DNA from: Pseudoalteromonas denitrificans DSM 6059
Lineage (GTDB): Bacteria > Pseudomonadota > Gammaproteobacteria > Enterobacterales > Alteromonadaceae
Direction: 5' to 3'
DNA length: 64,000 bases
Assembly: GCF_900112265.1 (NCBI RefSeq)
Contig: NZ_FOLO01000020.1
Span: 1-64,000, forward strand
Part shown: positions 53,503 through 63,804 of the stretch, in pieces
Layout: each line of letters starts with the position of its first letter
Numbering within the stretch: the stretch's first letter is position 1
Program-made: the position numbers and the translations under genes
The notes under the pieces: model-generated
Seen by the model: the letters and a program-made list of their open reading frames with translations, nothing else
The model's database searches: none
Told to the model about the DNA's origin: nothing

Positions 53503-54768
53503 TTGGACGCCATATCGACCAGTACTTTGTTCATTACACTGGCAATTTTAGTACTAATTTCAGGTTATTTTTCTGGTTCTGAAACTGGATTAATGTCACT
53601 TAATCGTTATAGATTACGCCACTTAGAAAAGCAAAGCCATAAAGGGGCTAAACGCGTTAGTAAGCTTTTAGAACGCCCTGATCGCCTCATTGGATTAATT
53701 TTAATAGGGAACAACCTTGTTAACATAGCCGCATCTGCAGTCGCCACAATCATAGGCATGCGATTATTTGGTGATGTTGGTATTGCTATTGCAACTTTTG
53801 TTTTGACTTTTGTGATCCTAATTTTTTCTGAAGTCACACCTAAAACACTCGCAGCTTTACACCCTGAAAAAGTTGCATTTCCAAGCTCAGTTATTTTGAA
53901 TATTTTATTAAAAATATTATTTCCTGTTGTTATTGCTGTCAATTGGATCACAAATGGATTACTTAAATTATTTGGCATTAGTGCCGATAAAATTGAGCAA
54001 CATAGTCTGAGTAAAGAAGAGTTAAAAACCGTTGTAAATGAGTCCGGCGCTTTATTACCTGAACGGCATCAAAATATGCTGGTTTCTATTTTAGATTTAG
54101 AACAGGTAAAAGTTGAAGATATCATGATCCCAAGAAATGAAATTGCGGGAATAGATATAAATGATGATTTCAAGATTATTTTAAAACTACTGTCACATGC
54201 ACAACATACCCGAGTTTTATTATATAGAGATCAGATAGATGACGTAGTTGGTTTCATACACTCAAGAGACGCATTAAGGTTATTAACTAAAGAACAGTTC
54301 ACCAAAGCTTCACTCCTACGTGCGGTAAGAGAGATTTATTATGTTCCTGAAGGTACATCATTAAATACTCAGTTATTCAAATTTCAACAAAGTAAAGAAC
54401 GCATAGGATTAGTTGTTGATGAGTACGGTGATATTCAAGGCTTAGTTACCTTAGATGATATTTTGGAAGAAGTCGTTGGTGATTTCACGACTACCATGAC
54501 ACGAACTCCAAGTGAAGAAATACACCCACAAAAAGATGGCACTTATATCGTAGATGGCAGCGCTAATATCAGAGATTTAAATAAAGAAATGGATTGGAGT
54601 TTTCCAATTGATGGCCCAAAAACATTAAGTGGCTTAATTGTAGAGTATTTAGAAGAGATCCCTGAAGCAAATGTTAGCATTCGTTTATCTGGTTACCCAA
54701 TTGAAATAATTGAAGTAAAAGAAAATACGGTAAAACGCGCCAGGATTTTACCAGAGCTTAAAGGTTAA
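53503..54768 (+). CDS. yfjD: YfjD/CorB-like CNNM-CBS membrane protein
   Basis: The 421-residue protein has a CNNM (DUF21) membrane domain (residues 1-180; YFSGSETGLMSLNRYRLRHLEKQ). A pair of CBS domains (about 200-325; VEDIMIPRNEIAGID and ERIGLVVDEYGDIQGLVTLDDILEEVVGD) and a C-terminal CorC_HlyC domain follow. The family includes Mg2+/Co2+ export factors. The start is a TTG at 53503 with AAGGAT before it; the resulting start MDAISTSTLFI aligns with E. coli YfjD. It follows ypjD. Confidence 0.95.
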   Translation: MDAISTSTLFITLAILVLISGYFSGSETGLMSLNRYRLRHLEKQSHKGAKRVSKLLERPDRLIGLILIGNNLVNIAASAVATIIGMRLFGDVGIAIATFVLTFVILIFSEVTPKTLAALHPEKVAFPSSVILNILLKILFPVVIAVNWITNGLLKLFGISADKIEQHSLSKEELKTVVNESGALLPERHQNMLVSILDLEQVKVEDIMIPRNEIAGIDINDDFKIILKLLSHAQHTRVLLYRDQIDDVVGFIHSRDALRLLTKEQFTKASLLRAVREIYYVPEGTSLNTQLFKFQQSKERIGLVVDEYGDIQGLVTLDDILEEVVGDFTTTMTRTPSEEIHPQKDGTYIVDGSANIRDLNKEMDWSFPIDGPKTLSGLIVEYLEEIPEANVSIRLSGYPIEIIEVKENTVKRARILPELKG

Positions 54769-54780
54769 TTTACGATTAAA

Positions 54781-54812
54781 AAAGGCTGAGTAGTATATTC
54801 AGCCTTATTTTA
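54781..54812. terminator. Terminator after yfjD
   Basis: AAGGCTGA (54782-54789) pairs with TCAGCCTT (54799-54806), flanked by A and T runs. It lies between two convergent genes. Confidence 0.8.
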
Positions 54813-54833
54813 ATATGACCAGTCCTAAATAAG

Positions 54834-55457
54834 TTAACCAAAGAAAAATCGACTAAACCAGCCTCTGTCTAACTCATCTTCACATCGCTTAAGTTGTGCG
54901 CCATATTTACTTGCACGGTGTTTTACTTTATTAGATACAGCCATGAGCCATTTTTTCTTTTTATAACTACCCCTACGGTAGCCACCCCAGCCTTCATGAT
55001 AATTAAGGTATTGCGCATAAGCATTCCATTTAGATACGCCATTAATACGATGTGTTTGATATACAAACCAACCCATAAAGTCTATCGCATCATCAAAGTC
55101 ATCACGATCCGCACCGGTATTGCCCGTTTTTTTAATATAATCGTCCCATGTCATCGTTTTAGCTTGAGAAAAGCCATAAGCTGAACTTGCTCTTCCCGTA
55201 GGGATAAAACCTAAGAAATATTCCATTGGAGGTTGTGCATCATGCTTAAAAGAGCTCTCTTGATACATCATGCTCATAAGAACGTGTTTAGGTGCTCCCC
55301 ATTTTTCTTGAGAATCTTTTGAAGCAAAATACCAATCTCGCTTTTCGGTAAAGATATCACAAATATTATTTGGATTGTCTGGGGGCGCAGAAGCACATCC
55401 AGTCAAAATAACAGAAGTTGAGAGTAATAAAGTAGGTAAAATTAATTTATTTTTCAT
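54834..55457 (-). CDS. Lytic transglycosylase-like (SLT domain) lipoprotein
   Basis: The 207-residue protein has a lipoprotein signal (LLLSTSVILTGC). The SLT/lysozyme-like core is APKHVLMSMMYQESSFKHDAQPP, with the catalytic Glu in YQESSF near residue 67, then ASSAYGFSQAKTMTWDDYIKKTG and NYHEGWGGYRRGSYK. It should be an outer-membrane-linked peptidoglycan lyase or an inactive relative. It stands alone. Confidence 0.87.
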   Translation of the reverse strand: MKNKLILPTLLLSTSVILTGCASAPPDNPNNICDIFTEKRDWYFASKDSQEKWGAPKHVLMSMMYQESSFKHDAQPPMEYFLGFIPTGRASSAYGFSQAKTMTWDDYIKKTGNTGADRDDFDDAIDFMGWFVYQTHRINGVSKWNAYAQYLNYHEGWGGYRRGSYKKKKWLMAVSNKVKHRASKYGAQLKRCEDELDRGWFSRFFFG

Positions 55458-55536
55458 TTTATTTAATTTATTTTGAACTTATTTAAAAGCCCTATGTCTG
55501 ACCTTATGAACATTGTTTCATCCCTGAAAGTTATTT

Positions 55537-55568
55537 AACGCAGCCATTTTTGTCGCTGCGTTTTTTTT
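55537..55568. terminator. Hairpin after gshA
   Basis: AACGCAGC (55537-55544) pairs with GCTGCGTT (55555-55562). A run of eight T residues follows on the plus strand; on the minus strand, where gshA ends, the T-run is weaker. Confidence 0.7.
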
Positions 55569-57138
55569 ATTTAAAATATGCCGTTAAAAACTCATCAAAT
55601 GTAACTTCATCACTATTCTCAATTTCTTTTTGCTTTACAAAAGAGTGAGCACTCTCATTATTTAAATCAGATTCAGATAATTCGAGATATTGATGTTCTT
55701 GCGTTTTCACTTGATATTGTTTAGCTAACTCTAACGCAAAACAACCATTATCTAAACCTGAATTTTTAAGTGCTGACATATATTGACCAGACAAAGTTTT
55801 ATCTGAGTCTTCAATACATAAATTTAATTCTGAAATTGCGGTTTTATAATGTGTAGTACCATGAGCTGTATCTAGCCAGTTTGCAATTAAAGCTAATTGT
55901 TCAAATGTTTCTTCTCCCCATTTTCTTAATGGTATTGAAGCACCTTTCTTAATTAGTTCCAAACTTGGATCTCGTCCAAAATTAACCACTTGCTCTAAAT
56001 TTTTCTGGCTAATTTTTTGTTCTTCATTATCCATTTCAGGAGAATCATTTAACAAACAATACAATAAAAACACATCTAAGAAATAAACTTGTTGTAAACT
56101 TATTCCAGTATCACTAAATGGATTAACATCTAATGCACGTACTTCAACATATTCAATACCATCCCTAGTCAGTGCGTCAATAGGTGTCTCACCTGCTAAA
56201 GCATTTCGTTTTGGCCTAATGGGTGAGTAAAATTCATTTTCAATTTGTAATATATTGCTATTTAACTGTTTTAAAGAGCCATCACTATGAGTTTCTATTG
56301 TACGATATAAATCAGAGTCAGTTGAAATAGCCCGTTTTAAACCGATAATATATTCTTCAAGACTATTGTAAGTAACTTTTAATGCAGATTGTGCGCTATT
56401 TGTATAACCTAAATCACCTAAACGTAATGCTGTACCAAATGGCAGGTATAAACTCCCTTTACCCAACTTTTCAAAGGGTAATCGGCTTTCTTTGCCTTCT
56501 AAAAAAGAGCTACACAGTGCAGGCGATGCGCCAAATAAGTAGCTGATCAACCAAAGATCTCGTTTAAAGTTACGTATCAGACCTAAATAACCATTTGAAA
56601 TAAAGCTTTGTGAGTCTGTTTTATCACCTTTAATGACTTGAAGTCTATTCCAGAATGATTTGGGAAATGAAATATTAAAATGCACACCTGCGATTGCCTG
56701 CATCATACTTCCATATCGATTTTTAAGCCCTTCTCTATATAAGGTCTTCATTTGACCTACATTAGAGCTGCCATATTGAGCTAAAGCGATTTCATTTTGA
56801 TTTTTAATAAAACACGGCATGCTCATTGGCCATAAGACTTCATTATCAAGTCTAGCCTGCGTATATTTCTGAATATCTCTTAATTGATTTAAAGTACGTT
56901 CAGCACTGTCTGTTGCAGGTGTAATAAATTCAAGCAAAGATTCAGCAAAATCTGTTGTAATATATTTATGCGTTAATGCACTACCTATCTTCTTAGGATG
57001 AGGTAATGAGGATAACCGGCCTTGATTATTGATCCTTAAAGTTTCACGCTCGATACCACGCTTAATACCAATAATACTTGTGCTATTTTCTGCAAGAGAA
57101 AGCTCTGCCAATGTTGATTTTAATAGTTCTTTTGTCAA
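55567..57138 (-). CDS. gshA: Glutamate-cysteine ligase
   Basis: This is the first enzyme of glutathione synthesis (gamma-glutamylcysteine formation). The 523-residue protein is similar in length to E. coli GshA (518). It has GIKRGIERETLRI, the ATP/Mg binding segment AGVHFNISFP, FGASPALCSSFLEG, and YVEVRALDVNPFSDTGI. The start is the TTG at 57138, with GAGGA nine bases before it; an in-frame extension of 23 residues upstream lacks family similarity. It stands alone on its strand. Confidence 0.95.
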   Translation of the reverse strand: MTKELLKSTLAELSLAENSTSIIGIKRGIERETLRINNQGRLSSLPHPKKIGSALTHKYITTDFAESLLEFITPATDSAERTLNQLRDIQKYTQARLDNEVLWPMSMPCFIKNQNEIALAQYGSSNVGQMKTLYREGLKNRYGSMMQAIAGVHFNISFPKSFWNRLQVIKGDKTDSQSFISNGYLGLIRNFKRDLWLISYLFGASPALCSSFLEGKESRLPFEKLGKGSLYLPFGTALRLGDLGYTNSAQSALKVTYNSLEEYIIGLKRAISTDSDLYRTIETHSDGSLKQLNSNILQIENEFYSPIRPKRNALAGETPIDALTRDGIEYVEVRALDVNPFSDTGISLQQVYFLDVFLLYCLLNDSPEMDNEEQKISQKNLEQVVNFGRDPSLELIKKGASIPLRKWGEETFEQLALIANWLDTAHGTTHYKTAISELNLCIEDSDKTLSGQYMSALKNSGLDNGCFALELAKQYQVKTQEHQYLELSESDLNNESAHSFVKQKEIENSDEVTFDEFLTAYFK

Positions 57139-57431
57139 AAATAAATCCTCAAACCTGAATGGTTTTGTGCTGCATCTTGTTTTTATGGGGGCTAGAAATA
57201 AATACACAAGACTATTACCTTAATATATTACTCACCCATGACGGAATACAAGATTTTTATATTTCTTAGTTTATCAAGCAGGCTAATAGAAGCGACCATT
57301 TCATATAAAATCATGCTTTTTAAATTGTATCAAAAAGTGACAATAGATAATTTAAATACGCTTACTGTTGCCAAAAGGGCAATTAATTCTAATAATATAG
57401 AGTATAAGGATTTTAATTTGAGAATGGTAAA

Positions 57432-57869
57432 ATGTATAAAGCTATTATTGTGTGCTTTTTACTCACTTGTGGTTATTCAACGAATGTTTTTAGTCAAACA
57501 ATCACTATTTATAAATGGACAGACGCAAAAGGGATAGAGCATTTTTCATATATAATGCCTAAAGATGCACAATACACGACTTTTGAGATGAAAAAACCAC
57601 CCCCTAGAAAAATTAAAGAAACAGAAGAAGCTGTAGCACCAGAAAGTTTATCAGAGCAACTTGCAGAACAAGCAAAACTAAATTGTGAAAAAGCACAAGA
57701 TAATTTAAAAGTACTCGCTGATTACAGCCAAGTTAAATTTGTTGATAAATCAGGAAAAGAGCAAATTCTAACAGCAAAAGATAAAGCTGAGTATACAAAA
57801 TTGGCCGAAAAACGTGTTGCGCTTTTTTGTAACAAACAAAAAAGCTCAAATAAAACAACTCTCTTTTAA
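57432..57869 (+). CDS. DUF4124 domain protein with signal peptide
   Basis: The 145-residue exported protein has a signal peptide (about residues 1-22). The DUF4124 start is ITIYKWTDAKGIEHFSYIMPKDA. A Pro/Lys-rich linker and a helical C-terminus containing two cysteines (LNCEKAQDNL; LFCNKQK) follow. The function is unknown; family members are small periplasmic proteins of proteobacteria. It converges on clpB with one base between the stop codons. Confidence 0.83.
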   Translation: MYKAIIVCFLLTCGYSTNVFSQTITIYKWTDAKGIEHFSYIMPKDAQYTTFEMKKPPPRKIKETEEAVAPESLSEQLAEQAKLNCEKAQDNLKVLADYSQVKFVDKSGKEQILTAKDKAEYTKLAEKRVALFCNKQKSSNKTTLF

Positions 57870-57870
57870 A

Positions 57871-60447
57871 TTAAGTCTCAGTTATTACAAACTCATTATT
57901 AATAACATCAATTTTAAAAGTAATTCCCGATACCGTTTTCCCGGCCAATAATATTTGCGCTAATGGGTTTTCAATTGAAGATTGAATTGCACGCTTTAAT
58001 GGTCTTGCACCAAAAATAGGATCAAAACCCGACTCAGCTAATTTTGACATGGCTTCATCAGTTAAAATTAGCTGATAACCTAAATCAGATAAACGTTCAC
58101 GTAAATTCTGTAATTGGATGTACGCTATTTGTTTTATATGTTCATTAATTAGAGGATGAAATACAACGGTTTCATCGATTCTGTTAATAAACTCAGGTCT
58201 AAACTGACTTGCTAAAACATCCATTAACATCAACTTCAGTTGCTGATAATCACCTGTATCTGTTTGCTCTTGAATAAGTTCAGATCCTAAATTAGAAGTC
58301 ATAATAATCACCGTATTCTTAAAATCAACAGTACGGCCTTGACCATCAGTTAAGCGACCATCATCAAGTACTTGTAATAAAATATTAAAAACATCAGGAT
58401 GGGCTTTTTCCACCTCATCAAATAAGATCACTGAATAAGGTTTCCTTCTGACTGCTTCCGTTAAATATCCCCCCTCTTCATAGCCAACATAACCAGGCGG
58501 CGCACCCACTAAACGTGCAACAGCATGTTTTTCCATGAATTCAGACATATCAATGCGAACCATGGCAGTCTCAGTATCAAACATAAAATTTGCTAAGGTT
58601 TTAGTTAACTCCGTTTTACCTACACCTGACGGCCCCAAAAATAAAAAAGATCCAATAGGGCGATTTGGATCTGCTAAACCAGCTCTTGAACGTCTAATAG
58701 CATTTGAAACCGCATTTACAGCTTCATCTTGTCCAATCACACGGTTATGAAGCTGATCTTCCATGCTAAGTAACTTTTCACGTTCCCCTTGTAGCATTTT
58801 ATTAATGGGTATGCCTGTCCAGCGCGATAAAATTTCAGCAATTTCACTTTCACCCACTTTATTTTTTAATAAACTCATATCTTGCATTTCAGCTTGAGAT
58901 GCTAAGTCGAGTTTATTTTCAAGTTCTGGAATTCTGCCATATTGTAATTCTGACATGCGTTGCAAATCACTGGCTCGTCTTGCAACATCTAAGTCTAATC
59001 TCGCTTGTTCTAATTCAGCTTTTATTACTTGTGTACCCTGTAATGACGCTTTTTCTGCAATCCATACTTCATCTAATTCATTGTATTGTTTATCTAAGGC
59101 TAAGATTTGATGTTTAATATCTTGCTGACGTTTAATACTCGCCTCATCTTGTTCTTTATCAAGGGCATTATCTTCAAGTTTGAGTTGAATAATTTTACGC
59201 TCTAATTTGTCTAACTCTTCAGGTTTAGAATCAATTTGCAACCTAATGGAAGAGCCTGCTTCATCAATTAAATCAATTGCTTTATCTGGTAATTGTCTAT
59301 CAGATATATAACGATGTGAAAGCGTTGCAGCCGCAACGATAGCAGGATCGCTAATATCAACTGAGTGATGTAGTTCATAGCGCTCTTTTAAACCACGTAG
59401 GATTGCAATTGTATCTTCTACTGTAGGCTCTTGTACTAATACCTTTTGGAAACGGCGTTCAAGGGCGGCATCTTTTTCAATATATTTTCGATACTCATCG
59501 AGTGTTGTTGCACCCACACAATGTAACTCTCCACGTGCAAGCGCTGGTTTTAACATATTACCCGCATCCATGGCACCGTCACTTTTACCAGCCCCTACCA
59601 TAGTATGAATTTCATCAATAAATAAAATTATTCGACCTTCTTCTTTTGATAATTCATTTAAAACTGATTTTAATCTTTCTTCAAATTCACCTCTGTATTT
59701 AGCGCCAGCAACCAATGCGCCTAAATCAAGAGAAAGTACACGTTTGTCTTTTAAACCTTCAGGTACCTCACCATTTATAATTCGTTGTGCTAAGCCCTCT
59801 GCGATTGCTGTTTTACCAACACCGGGCTCACCAATTAATACAGGGTTATTTTTTGTTCTTCTTTGCAATACTTGTAAGGTTCTACGAATTTCGTCATCAC
59901 GACCAATCACTGGGTCTAACTTGCCCTGCTCAGCTCTTTCGGTTAAATCAACAGTGAATTTTTCAAGTGCTTGACGGTTGTCTTCAGCATTTGCATCATC
60001 TACTTTTTGACCGCCTCGAATCGCTTGTATTCCTGTCTCTACTTTACTGGCATTAATCTGTAATGATTTAAAAACCTCACCTAAAGGGCCTTTATCTTCA
60101 CATGCTGCTAATACAAATATTTCACTTGATATAAATTTATCTTTACGTTTTTGAGCGTATTTATCACTTAAATTCAGTAAATTAATCATATTTGCAGATA
60201 ACTGAACATCGCCACCCACACCTTCAACTTTAAATAGCTTTTCTATTGCCTTTGAAAGTTTTGTATTCATTTCATTGGGATTTACACCTGTTTGAACAAG
60301 CAATGCTCGAATACTTGAACCAGTTTGTTGCAATAAGGCATACATTAAGTGCACAGGTTCTAAAAATTGATGATCTCGCCCTAACGCTAATGACTGGGCA
60401 TCGGATAATGCGGCTTGAAATTTACTGGTAAGTCGGTCTAAACGCAT
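57871..60447 (-). CDS. clpB: ATP-dependent disaggregase ClpB
   Basis: ClpB works with DnaK to rescue aggregated proteins. The 858-residue protein has the N domain (1-145), NBD1 with [15 protein letters not shown] and [15 protein letters not shown], and the coiled-coil middle domain (about 400-525). NBD2 has [15 protein letters not shown] and [16 protein letters not shown]. Size equals E. coli ClpB (857). A sigma-32-type promoter precedes it. Confidence 0.99.
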   Translation of the reverse strand: MRLDRLTSKFQAALSDAQSLALGRDHQFLEPVHLMYALLQQTGSSIRALLVQTGVNPNEMNTKLSKAIEKLFKVEGVGGDVQLSANMINLLNLSDKYAQKRKDKFISSEIFVLAACEDKGPLGEVFKSLQINASKVETGIQAIRGGQKVDDANAEDNRQALEKFTVDLTERAEQGKLDPVIGRDDEIRRTLQVLQRRTKNNPVLIGEPGVGKTAIAEGLAQRIINGEVPEGLKDKRVLSLDLGALVAGAKYRGEFEERLKSVLNELSKEEGRIILFIDEIHTMVGAGKSDGAMDAGNMLKPALARGELHCVGATTLDEYRKYIEKDAALERRFQKVLVQEPTVEDTIAILRGLKERYELHHSVDISDPAIVAAATLSHRYISDRQLPDKAIDLIDEAGSSIRLQIDSKPEELDKLERKIIQLKLEDNALDKEQDEASIKRQQDIKHQILALDKQYNELDEVWIAEKASLQGTQVIKAELEQARLDLDVARRASDLQRMSELQYGRIPELENKLDLASQAEMQDMSLLKNKVGESEIAEILSRWTGIPINKMLQGEREKLLSMEDQLHNRVIGQDEAVNAVSNAIRRSRAGLADPNRPIGSFLFLGPSGVGKTELTKTLANFMFDTETAMVRIDMSEFMEKHAVARLVGAPPGYVGYEEGGYLTEAVRRKPYSVILFDEVEKAHPDVFNILLQVLDDGRLTDGQGRTVDFKNTVIIMTSNLGSELIQEQTDTGDYQQLKLMLMDVLASQFRPEFINRIDETVVFHPLINEHIKQIAYIQLQNLRERLSDLGYQLILTDEAMSKLAESGFDPIFGARPLKRAIQSSIENPLAQILLAGKTVSGITFKIDVINNEFVITET

Positions 60448-60485
60448 TGCTTGCCTCTAATATCTATATTGCGATAACTATCTAT

Positions 60486-60518
60486 ATTTATGGGTATTAA
60501 GGTGGAAATGTTCAAGGA
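60486..60518 (-). promoter_or_regulatory. Sigma-32 (heat shock)-type promoter of clpB
   Basis: On the minus strand CTTGAAC (-35; 60510-60516) and CCCATAAAT (-10; 60486-60494) are separated by about 15 bp. This fits the consensus CTTGAAA-N11-16-CCCCATNT. It lies 40-70 bp upstream of the clpB ATG, whose E. coli counterpart is heat-shock controlled. Confidence 0.72.
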
Positions 60519-60599
60519 GAAAAAGCAATTTAATGATTTTAATCACTAAATCTTCGAATGCCATTTATCTATACTAATCAACAGATTTAAATAATTATT

Positions 60600-61334
60600 T
60601 TATTGTGTAATCCAAATGATACTTGCCATGCGACCCGTTAAATTTTCTCTTCTATATGAGTAAAATAAATCTGATTGGCTAAATGTGCATAATTGCTGGT
60701 TTGCAATACAAGTTATACCAAATTTATTAAGTATCAGTTGGGCTAATAAAAATATATTTGCGAGATATTTCCCCCTCTTGGTTGCTTTAAACGCCTGCAG
60801 ATAAGGAATATTCATTTGAGAAAATGCTGCTACAACATCCTCCCCGACCTCAAAATGATCAGGGCCAATTGCAGGTCCAAAACACGCTGTAATATTTGAC
60901 ATTTCACCTGAAAAACACGCAAGTGTACTTTCAATAATTCCAGCTGAAAGTCCTCGCCAACCAGCATGAATTGCGCCTACCTGAGTGCCATCTATATCCG
61001 TTAGAAAAATAGGTAAGCAATCAGCCGTCATAATTGCAAGAGGTATATTTTTCTCTTTGGTATATAGTGCATCAGCTGCTTCAATCAGGTTTAAATCTGA
61101 ATCAGCTGTTATTTCAATGACTTTATTACTATGAATTTGCGCTAGCCAAATGGCTTTAGCTGGAAGTTGATTATGTAACAAGGCGCGATTAGCAATAACA
61201 TGTTTTGAGTCATCGTTAACATGAAAGGCGAGATTAAATTGATCAAATGGCGACTTAGAAACGCCGCCATTTCTTGTTGTGGTCAAAAAGCTAATATTTT
61301 CAGGAACTGACCAATCTAATGAAAAAAAAGACAT
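60600..61334 (-). CDS. pgeF: Peptidoglycan editing factor PgeF (YfiH)
   Basis: The 244-residue laccase-domain protein has FLTTTRNGGVSKSPFDQFNLAFHV, the zinc/copper site residues in AIWLAQIHSNKV, LAIMTADCLPIFLTD and VGAIHAGWRGLSAGI. YfiH/PgeF prevents misincorporation of serine into the peptidoglycan stem peptide. It follows rluD by 18 bp, the same order as in E. coli (rluD-yfiH-clpB). Confidence 0.96.
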   Translation of the reverse strand: MSFFSLDWSVPENISFLTTTRNGGVSKSPFDQFNLAFHVNDDSKHVIANRALLHNQLPAKAIWLAQIHSNKVIEITADSDLNLIEAADALYTKEKNIPLAIMTADCLPIFLTDIDGTQVGAIHAGWRGLSAGIIESTLACFSGEMSNITACFGPAIGPDHFEVGEDVVAAFSQMNIPYLQAFKATKRGKYLANIFLLAQLILNKFGITCIANQQLCTFSQSDLFYSYRRENLTGRMASIIWITQ

Positions 61335-61352
61335 AAGTTCAGTTCCTATATA

Positions 61353-62330
61353 TTAAAAATCTTTTTGTGGATTTAGTTTTGTATCTTCACGTAAAGCAAG
61401 GGTAAGTTTTACCATATCATCAGGAATAGGTGCATCCCAAGACATGATTTCACCTGTTATAGGATGCTCTAGTGTCAACATTACGGCATGTAAAGCCTGG
61501 CGTTTAAAAGTTTTTAATACATCTGATAACTCTGTTGTCGCTTTTTTAGGTGGGCGCGGACGACCACTATAAACCAAATCACCAATTAAAGAATGACCTA
61601 AATGTGCCATATGAACCCGAATTTGATGTGTACGCCCTGTCTCAAGACGTAACCTCAAGCGCGTATGCGCACGATATTTTTCAGCGACTCTAAAATGTGT
61701 TACTGCAGGTTTTCCGTCTAATACTACAGCCATATGGGTACGTTTAGTAGGATGACGCGAAATAGGCTCATCAACCATGCCACCACCTGTCATAGTACCA
61801 ATACAAATCGCTTCATATTCTCGAGTGAAATTTACTCTTGCTTGTAAATTAGCGACTAAATAAGTCTGAGCAGGTATTGTTTTAGCAACAACCATCAGTC
61901 CAGATGTATCTTTATCTAAGCGATGTACTATGCCTGCACGAGGCACATTTTTTATCTCAGGGTAACGATACAATAATGCATTTAATAAAGTACCATCCGG
62001 ATTACCTGCACCTGGGTGAACAACTAAACCTACAGGTTTGTTCACTACTAAAATATCATCATCTTCATAAACAATATTTAAAGGGATATTTTGCGCTTCA
62101 TATTCTCTTTGCTCTTCAATTTGCGCTTCAATTTTAACTTGTTCACCTCCCATGAGTTTTTCTCTTGGAATGTTTAAAGTTTCACCATTTATTTGCACCA
62201 TATCATCTAATATCCACGTTTTTATACGAGATCGTGAATAATCAGGGAACAATTGCGCTAAAATTTGGTCTAGACGTTTGCCACCAAGTTCAAAAGGAAC
62301 TTCAGCGGATAAAGATATTTGCTCTGCCAT
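61353..62330 (-). CDS. rluD: 23S rRNA pseudouridine(1911/1915/1917) synthase
   Basis: RluD modifies helix 69 of 23S rRNA. The 325-residue protein has an N-terminal S4 domain (RLDQILAQLFPDYSRSRIKTWI) and the RluA-family catalytic motif IVHRLDKDTSGLMVVAK, with Asp near residue 138. RLETGRTHQIRVHMAHLGH (motif III) is also present. It is divergent from bamD, as in E. coli. Confidence 0.98.
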   Translation of the reverse strand: MAEQISLSAEVPFELGGKRLDQILAQLFPDYSRSRIKTWILDDMVQINGETLNIPREKLMGGEQVKIEAQIEEQREYEAQNIPLNIVYEDDDILVVNKPVGLVVHPGAGNPDGTLLNALLYRYPEIKNVPRAGIVHRLDKDTSGLMVVAKTIPAQTYLVANLQARVNFTREYEAICIGTMTGGGMVDEPISRHPTKRTHMAVVLDGKPAVTHFRVAEKYRAHTRLRLRLETGRTHQIRVHMAHLGHSLIGDLVYSGRPRPPKKATTELSDVLKTFKRQALHAVMLTLEHPITGEIMSWDAPIPDDMVKLTLALREDTKLNPQKDF

Positions 62331-62465
62331 TTGTTAGTTTTACCTAAATTTACCAGTGCAAGCTGTCGCTGACTGGGGTAGAATCGCTTAATTGGTATAG
62401 TTTACTCGTTTTTAACGAATTGGCCTAGCCTATGCCTGCGTTATTAAGAATAAGGTAAAAAATAA

Positions 62466-63215
62466 ATGATAAATACAATGGGAAAACGTGCTTTTAGTAT
62501 TGCTTTGATACTTTCGACACTGAGTGCTTGTTCATCTAAACCAGAAGAAAAAGAAATTGAACGCGTACCTAACAAATCAGCACAGGCACTCTACTTAGAT
62601 GCTAAAAAAACTTTAGACTCGGGTTTATATGTACGTGCAATTGAACTTTTAAGTGCAATTGATTCACGCTATCCATTTGGTCCAATGTCAAAACAAGTGC
62701 AAATGGATTTAGTTTTTGCTTACTACCAGTCAAATGATGTTGAACAATCTTTAGCAAACATAGACCGCTTTTTACGCCTTAATCCAAATCATAAAGATTT
62801 GGATTATATGTACTACATGCGCGGTTTAGTGAATATAAAAGCAGACGAAAATGCATTCCAAGAATATTTTGGTGTTGATAGAGCAGACAGAGACCCTAAA
62901 AAAACCAGAGAAGCTTTTAAAGACTTGAGTACTTTGGTAAAACGTTTCCCTTTAAGTAATTACACTCCTGAGGCGAAAAAACGTTTAGGTTGGCTATTAA
63001 ATAAAATGGCGCGCTATGAACTTAAAGTTGCAGATTACTACTTTGAGCGTGAGGCTTTTTTAGCCGCAGCAAACAGAGGAAAATATGTTATTGAACACTT
63101 TTCACAAAGTAGCTATACCAATGAAGCCCTTGAAATGATGGTAAAAAGTTATGACAAGCTCGGCCTAACGGATTTAAGTGAAAATGCAAAAGCCACACTT
63201 GCATTAAACAAATAA
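62466..63215 (+). CDS. bamD: Outer membrane assembly lipoprotein BamD
   Basis: BamD (YfiO) is an essential part of the BAM complex that inserts outer-membrane beta-barrels. The 249-residue protein has a lipoprotein signal (ILSTLSAC). It has tetratricopeptide repeats (SAQALYLDAKKTLDSGLYVRAIELLSAIDSRYPFGP; RFPLSNYTPEAKKRLGWLLNKMARYE). It is divergent from rluD (135 bp) and followed by a strong terminator. Confidence 0.98.
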   Translation: MINTMGKRAFSIALILSTLSACSSKPEEKEIERVPNKSAQALYLDAKKTLDSGLYVRAIELLSAIDSRYPFGPMSKQVQMDLVFAYYQSNDVEQSLANIDRFLRLNPNHKDLDYMYYMRGLVNIKADENAFQEYFGVDRADRDPKKTREAFKDLSTLVKRFPLSNYTPEAKKRLGWLLNKMARYELKVADYYFEREAFLAAANRGKYVIEHFSQSSYTNEALEMMVKSYDKLGLTDLSENAKATLALNK

Positions 63216-63230
63216 TTTTAATTTACTGAA

Positions 63231-63257
63231 AAAGGGAGCATATGCTCCCTTTTTTTA
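63231..63257 (+). terminator. Rho-independent terminator after bamD
   Basis: A perfect 11-bp palindromic stem (AAAGGGAGCAT / ATGCTCCCTTT) is followed by T residues. Confidence 0.93.
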
Positions 63258-63278
63258 TACCAAAAATATGGAACAAAT

Positions 63279-63722
63279 ATGATAATCAGAAAAGGTCAAA
63301 ATAACGACTTAAATTCTTTAGTTAAATTTAACCAAGCTATGGCTCAAGAAACTGAAAGCCTAACCCTAAACGAAGAAACACTTACATTAGGTGTAAAAAC
63401 GTTATTAAATAATCCTGAGAAAGGTTTTTATTTAGTTGCTCAAATTAATGAAGAAGTGGTTGGCTCTCTTATGGTTACCTTTGAGTGGAGTGATTGGCAA
63501 GCAAAAGATTATTTTTGGATACAGAGCGTTTATATTAGGCCTGAAAATAGACGCCAAGGTATTTATGGTAAACTCTACCAGGCTGTAAAAGATATCGCTA
63601 TAAAACAAGGTGGTGCTGCTAGTTTTAGATTATACGTAGAACAAGAAAACACCCAAGCACAAAAAACATATCAAGCACTCGGCATGGATCAAAGCTACTA
63701 TTTAATGTATGAACAAAAATAA
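63279..63722 (+). CDS. GNAT family N-acetyltransferase
   Basis: The 147-residue protein has the GNAT core SVYIRPENRRQGIYGKLYQAV (acetyl-CoA loop RRQGIYGK) and RLYVEQENTQAQKTYQALGM. The substrate is not known. It lies between bamD and a convergent partial gene. Confidence 0.9.
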   Translation: MIIRKGQNNDLNSLVKFNQAMAQETESLTLNEETLTLGVKTLLNNPEKGFYLVAQINEEVVGSLMVTFEWSDWQAKDYFWIQSVYIRPENRRQGIYGKLYQAVKDIAIKQGGAASFRLYVEQENTQAQKTYQALGMDQSYYLMYEQK

Positions 63723-63750
63723 CCATAAATAGTTATTTACTTTAAAACTA

Positions 63751-63783
63751 AAAAACCACGGCTAATAAATAACAGTGGTTTTT
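63751..63783. terminator. Bidirectional terminator after the GNAT gene
   Basis: AAAAACCAC (63751-63759) pairs with GTGGTTTTT (63775-63783) and can serve both convergent genes. Confidence 0.82.
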
Positions 63784-63804
63784 CATCAATCAAGTCACGC
63801 GATA

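Noticed and set aside
57238..57537. Plus-strand 99-codon open frame before the DUF4124 gene
   Set aside because: It overlaps the DUF4124 signal peptide in another frame, starts without a good ribosome binding site, and resembles no known protein.
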